Assembly: GCF_019295435.1 (NCBI RefSeq)
Contig: NZ_WEKL01000010.1
Span: 1-64,000, forward strand
Source of the DNA: Aquimarina litoralis
GTDB taxonomy: Bacteria; Bacteroidota; Bacteroidia; Flavobacteriales; Flavobacteriaceae
Direction of reading: 5' to 3'
Length of the DNA: 64,000 nucleotides
Every line of letters begins with the position of its first letter. The first letter of the stretch is position 1. Made by a program: the position numbers and the translations under genes. Positions 63,350 through 64,000 of this stretch are shown here, piece after piece. A model generated the notes under the pieces. It saw only the letters and a list, made by a program, of their open reading frames with translations. It did no database searches and was not told the origin of the DNA.

Positions 63350-64000
63350 TTATTTCACTTCATAAATCGCTACAGAGTTTGAAACTTCATGTGTAACAAT
63401 CACTAAAGCATTACCTGTTGGGCTATCTTCAGCTTTTACAGTAATTAATCCTTCTGGAGAGATATCTGATGCATCTCGTAACCAATCTATAAATCTAGGA
63501 CTAATTGGGTTAGAAATATCATATACCATTATACCTCCTGTTCTTTCTAATCCTACAAACAACAATGTGTTTCCATCAACTTTTAGCACCTCTACAGCTT
63601 CTGGTTCTGCACCCTTATCATCGGATCTATTATCTACTCCGCTACCTTCATTACTATTAAAAACACTAGGATCAAATTCAAACACAGTTCTAGCAATCTG
63701 ATCACCACTATCGTATACCTTCACTCCTGTTGTTGTCCAAATAGTAAAAGATCTTCCTCCATATGCATAGATTTGATCAATATCACCATCACCGTCCGTA
63801 TCACCATTAGCAGTAGTAGTTTTTAAACGCCCAAGATTTTCATCTAATTGTAATGTTTCAGCATCTGGATATGCGATTGGATCCAAAGTTAAATCCTTAA
63901 CTCTTTCTTCTTCTGAGTATCCATCATAATCTCTGGCATCACCTTCATTTGCAGTAATTAAAAATCTTGCTCCTCTTATTTTGGCAAAAGTCATAGCATC
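63350..64000 (-). CDS. choice-of-anchor I family protein, C-terminal part
   Basis: The frame continues through the right edge of the window, so the start is not seen (at least 217 codons are present). Motifs are FLITANEGDARDYDGYSEEERV, GRLKTTTANGDTDGDGDID and GLERTGGIMVYDISNP, typical of the choice-of-anchor I / LVIVD-type propeller domain of secreted proteins, often near alkaline phosphatase or esterase-like genes. The end VAIYEVK carries no T9SS domain. Confidence 0.8.
   Translation of the reverse strand, partial: DAMTFAKIRGARFLITANEGDARDYDGYSEEERVKDLTLDPIAYPDAETLQLDENLGRLKTTTANGDTDGDGDIDQIYAYGGRSFTIWTTTGVKVYDSGDQIARTVFEFDPSVFNSNEGSGVDNRSDDKGAEPEAVEVLKVDGNTLLFVGLERTGGIMVYDISNPISPRFIDWLRDASDISPEGLITVKAEDSPTGNALVIVTHEVSNSVAIYEVK

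Overview
The window is AT-rich chromosomal DNA of a member of the Bacteroidota, most likely a marine Flavobacteriaceae species of the Aquimarina type. The evidence is the TTTG-N18-20-TAnnTTTG promoters, secreted proteins ending in type IX secretion (T9SS) sorting domains, a FecI/FecR/TonB-receptor cluster, GSCFA and GldM-like proteins, and a fused E1 2-oxoacid dehydrogenase. No rRNA, CRISPR array or recognisable transposase is present.

Region 1 (1-5450) is the most unusual part. It is a dense array of about 19 tRNA-like elements on the + strand. It begins before the window and is interrupted by a BASS transporter gene, two small unknown genes and a possible structured RNA, and it ends at an SPFH/Band-7 (slipin) gene. 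Many tRNAs have compact, atypical bodies. At least three carry insertions in the T-loop and one has an enlarged anticodon loop. In the stretch just before the slipin gene (3449-3730) the halves can only be assembled into cloverleaves in permuted order (3' half before 5' half), with acceptor stems matching over 7 of 7 pairs. SPFH proteins with tRNA-like RNAs have been proposed as parts of RNA-repair systems, so this is the leading candidate for a new system.

Region 2 (5275-14806) holds four copies of a small-RNA gene of about 135 nt on the - strand, each with its own promoter and terminator. One copy follows the slipin gene and three form a 315-bp tandem repeat. Between them lie an ECF sigma factor, a FecR anti-sigma factor, and two tandem modules, each a FecA-type TonB receptor gene convergent with a lipocalin-like lipoprotein gene. 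Region 3 (14854-15783) is a secreted NHL-propeller protein.

Region 4 (16112-35077, all - strand) is a catabolic block. A TetR regulator is followed by paaE-A-B-C-D, a VOC protein, paaG, paaH, paaI, a lipoprotein, a thiolase (paaJ type), paaZ, a GIY-YIG nuclease, an enoyl-CoA hydratase, paaY and a DUF3050 protein. Then come the E2, branched-chain aminotransferase and fused E1 genes of a branched-chain-type 2-oxoacid dehydrogenase. A palindromic TetR-type site lies over the paaE promoter and a degenerate copy lies before E2. This suggests that amino-acid transamination and oxidative decarboxylation feed phenylacetyl-CoA into the Paa pathway. Nearby are a META-domain lipoprotein, a T9SS serine protease and phenylalanine 4-hydroxylase (35223-39327).

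Region 5 (39385-54103) is accessory. It has a phage-like lysis/tail-fibre cassette (endolysin, holin, fibre-like protein, small membrane protein), a T9SS M14 carboxypeptidase, and an operon of a 51-residue HTH-like protein, an 1144-residue unknown protein, an 868-residue WHH-nuclease toxin and a SMI1/KNR4 immunity protein. A CI/LexA-like repressor is divergent to this operon. Region 6 (54296-64000) is mostly housekeeping: GSCFA protein, alaS, M23 peptidase, CapA-like protein, MerR regulator, a GldM N-domain-only protein, der, and the C-terminal part of a choice-of-anchor I protein running off the right edge.
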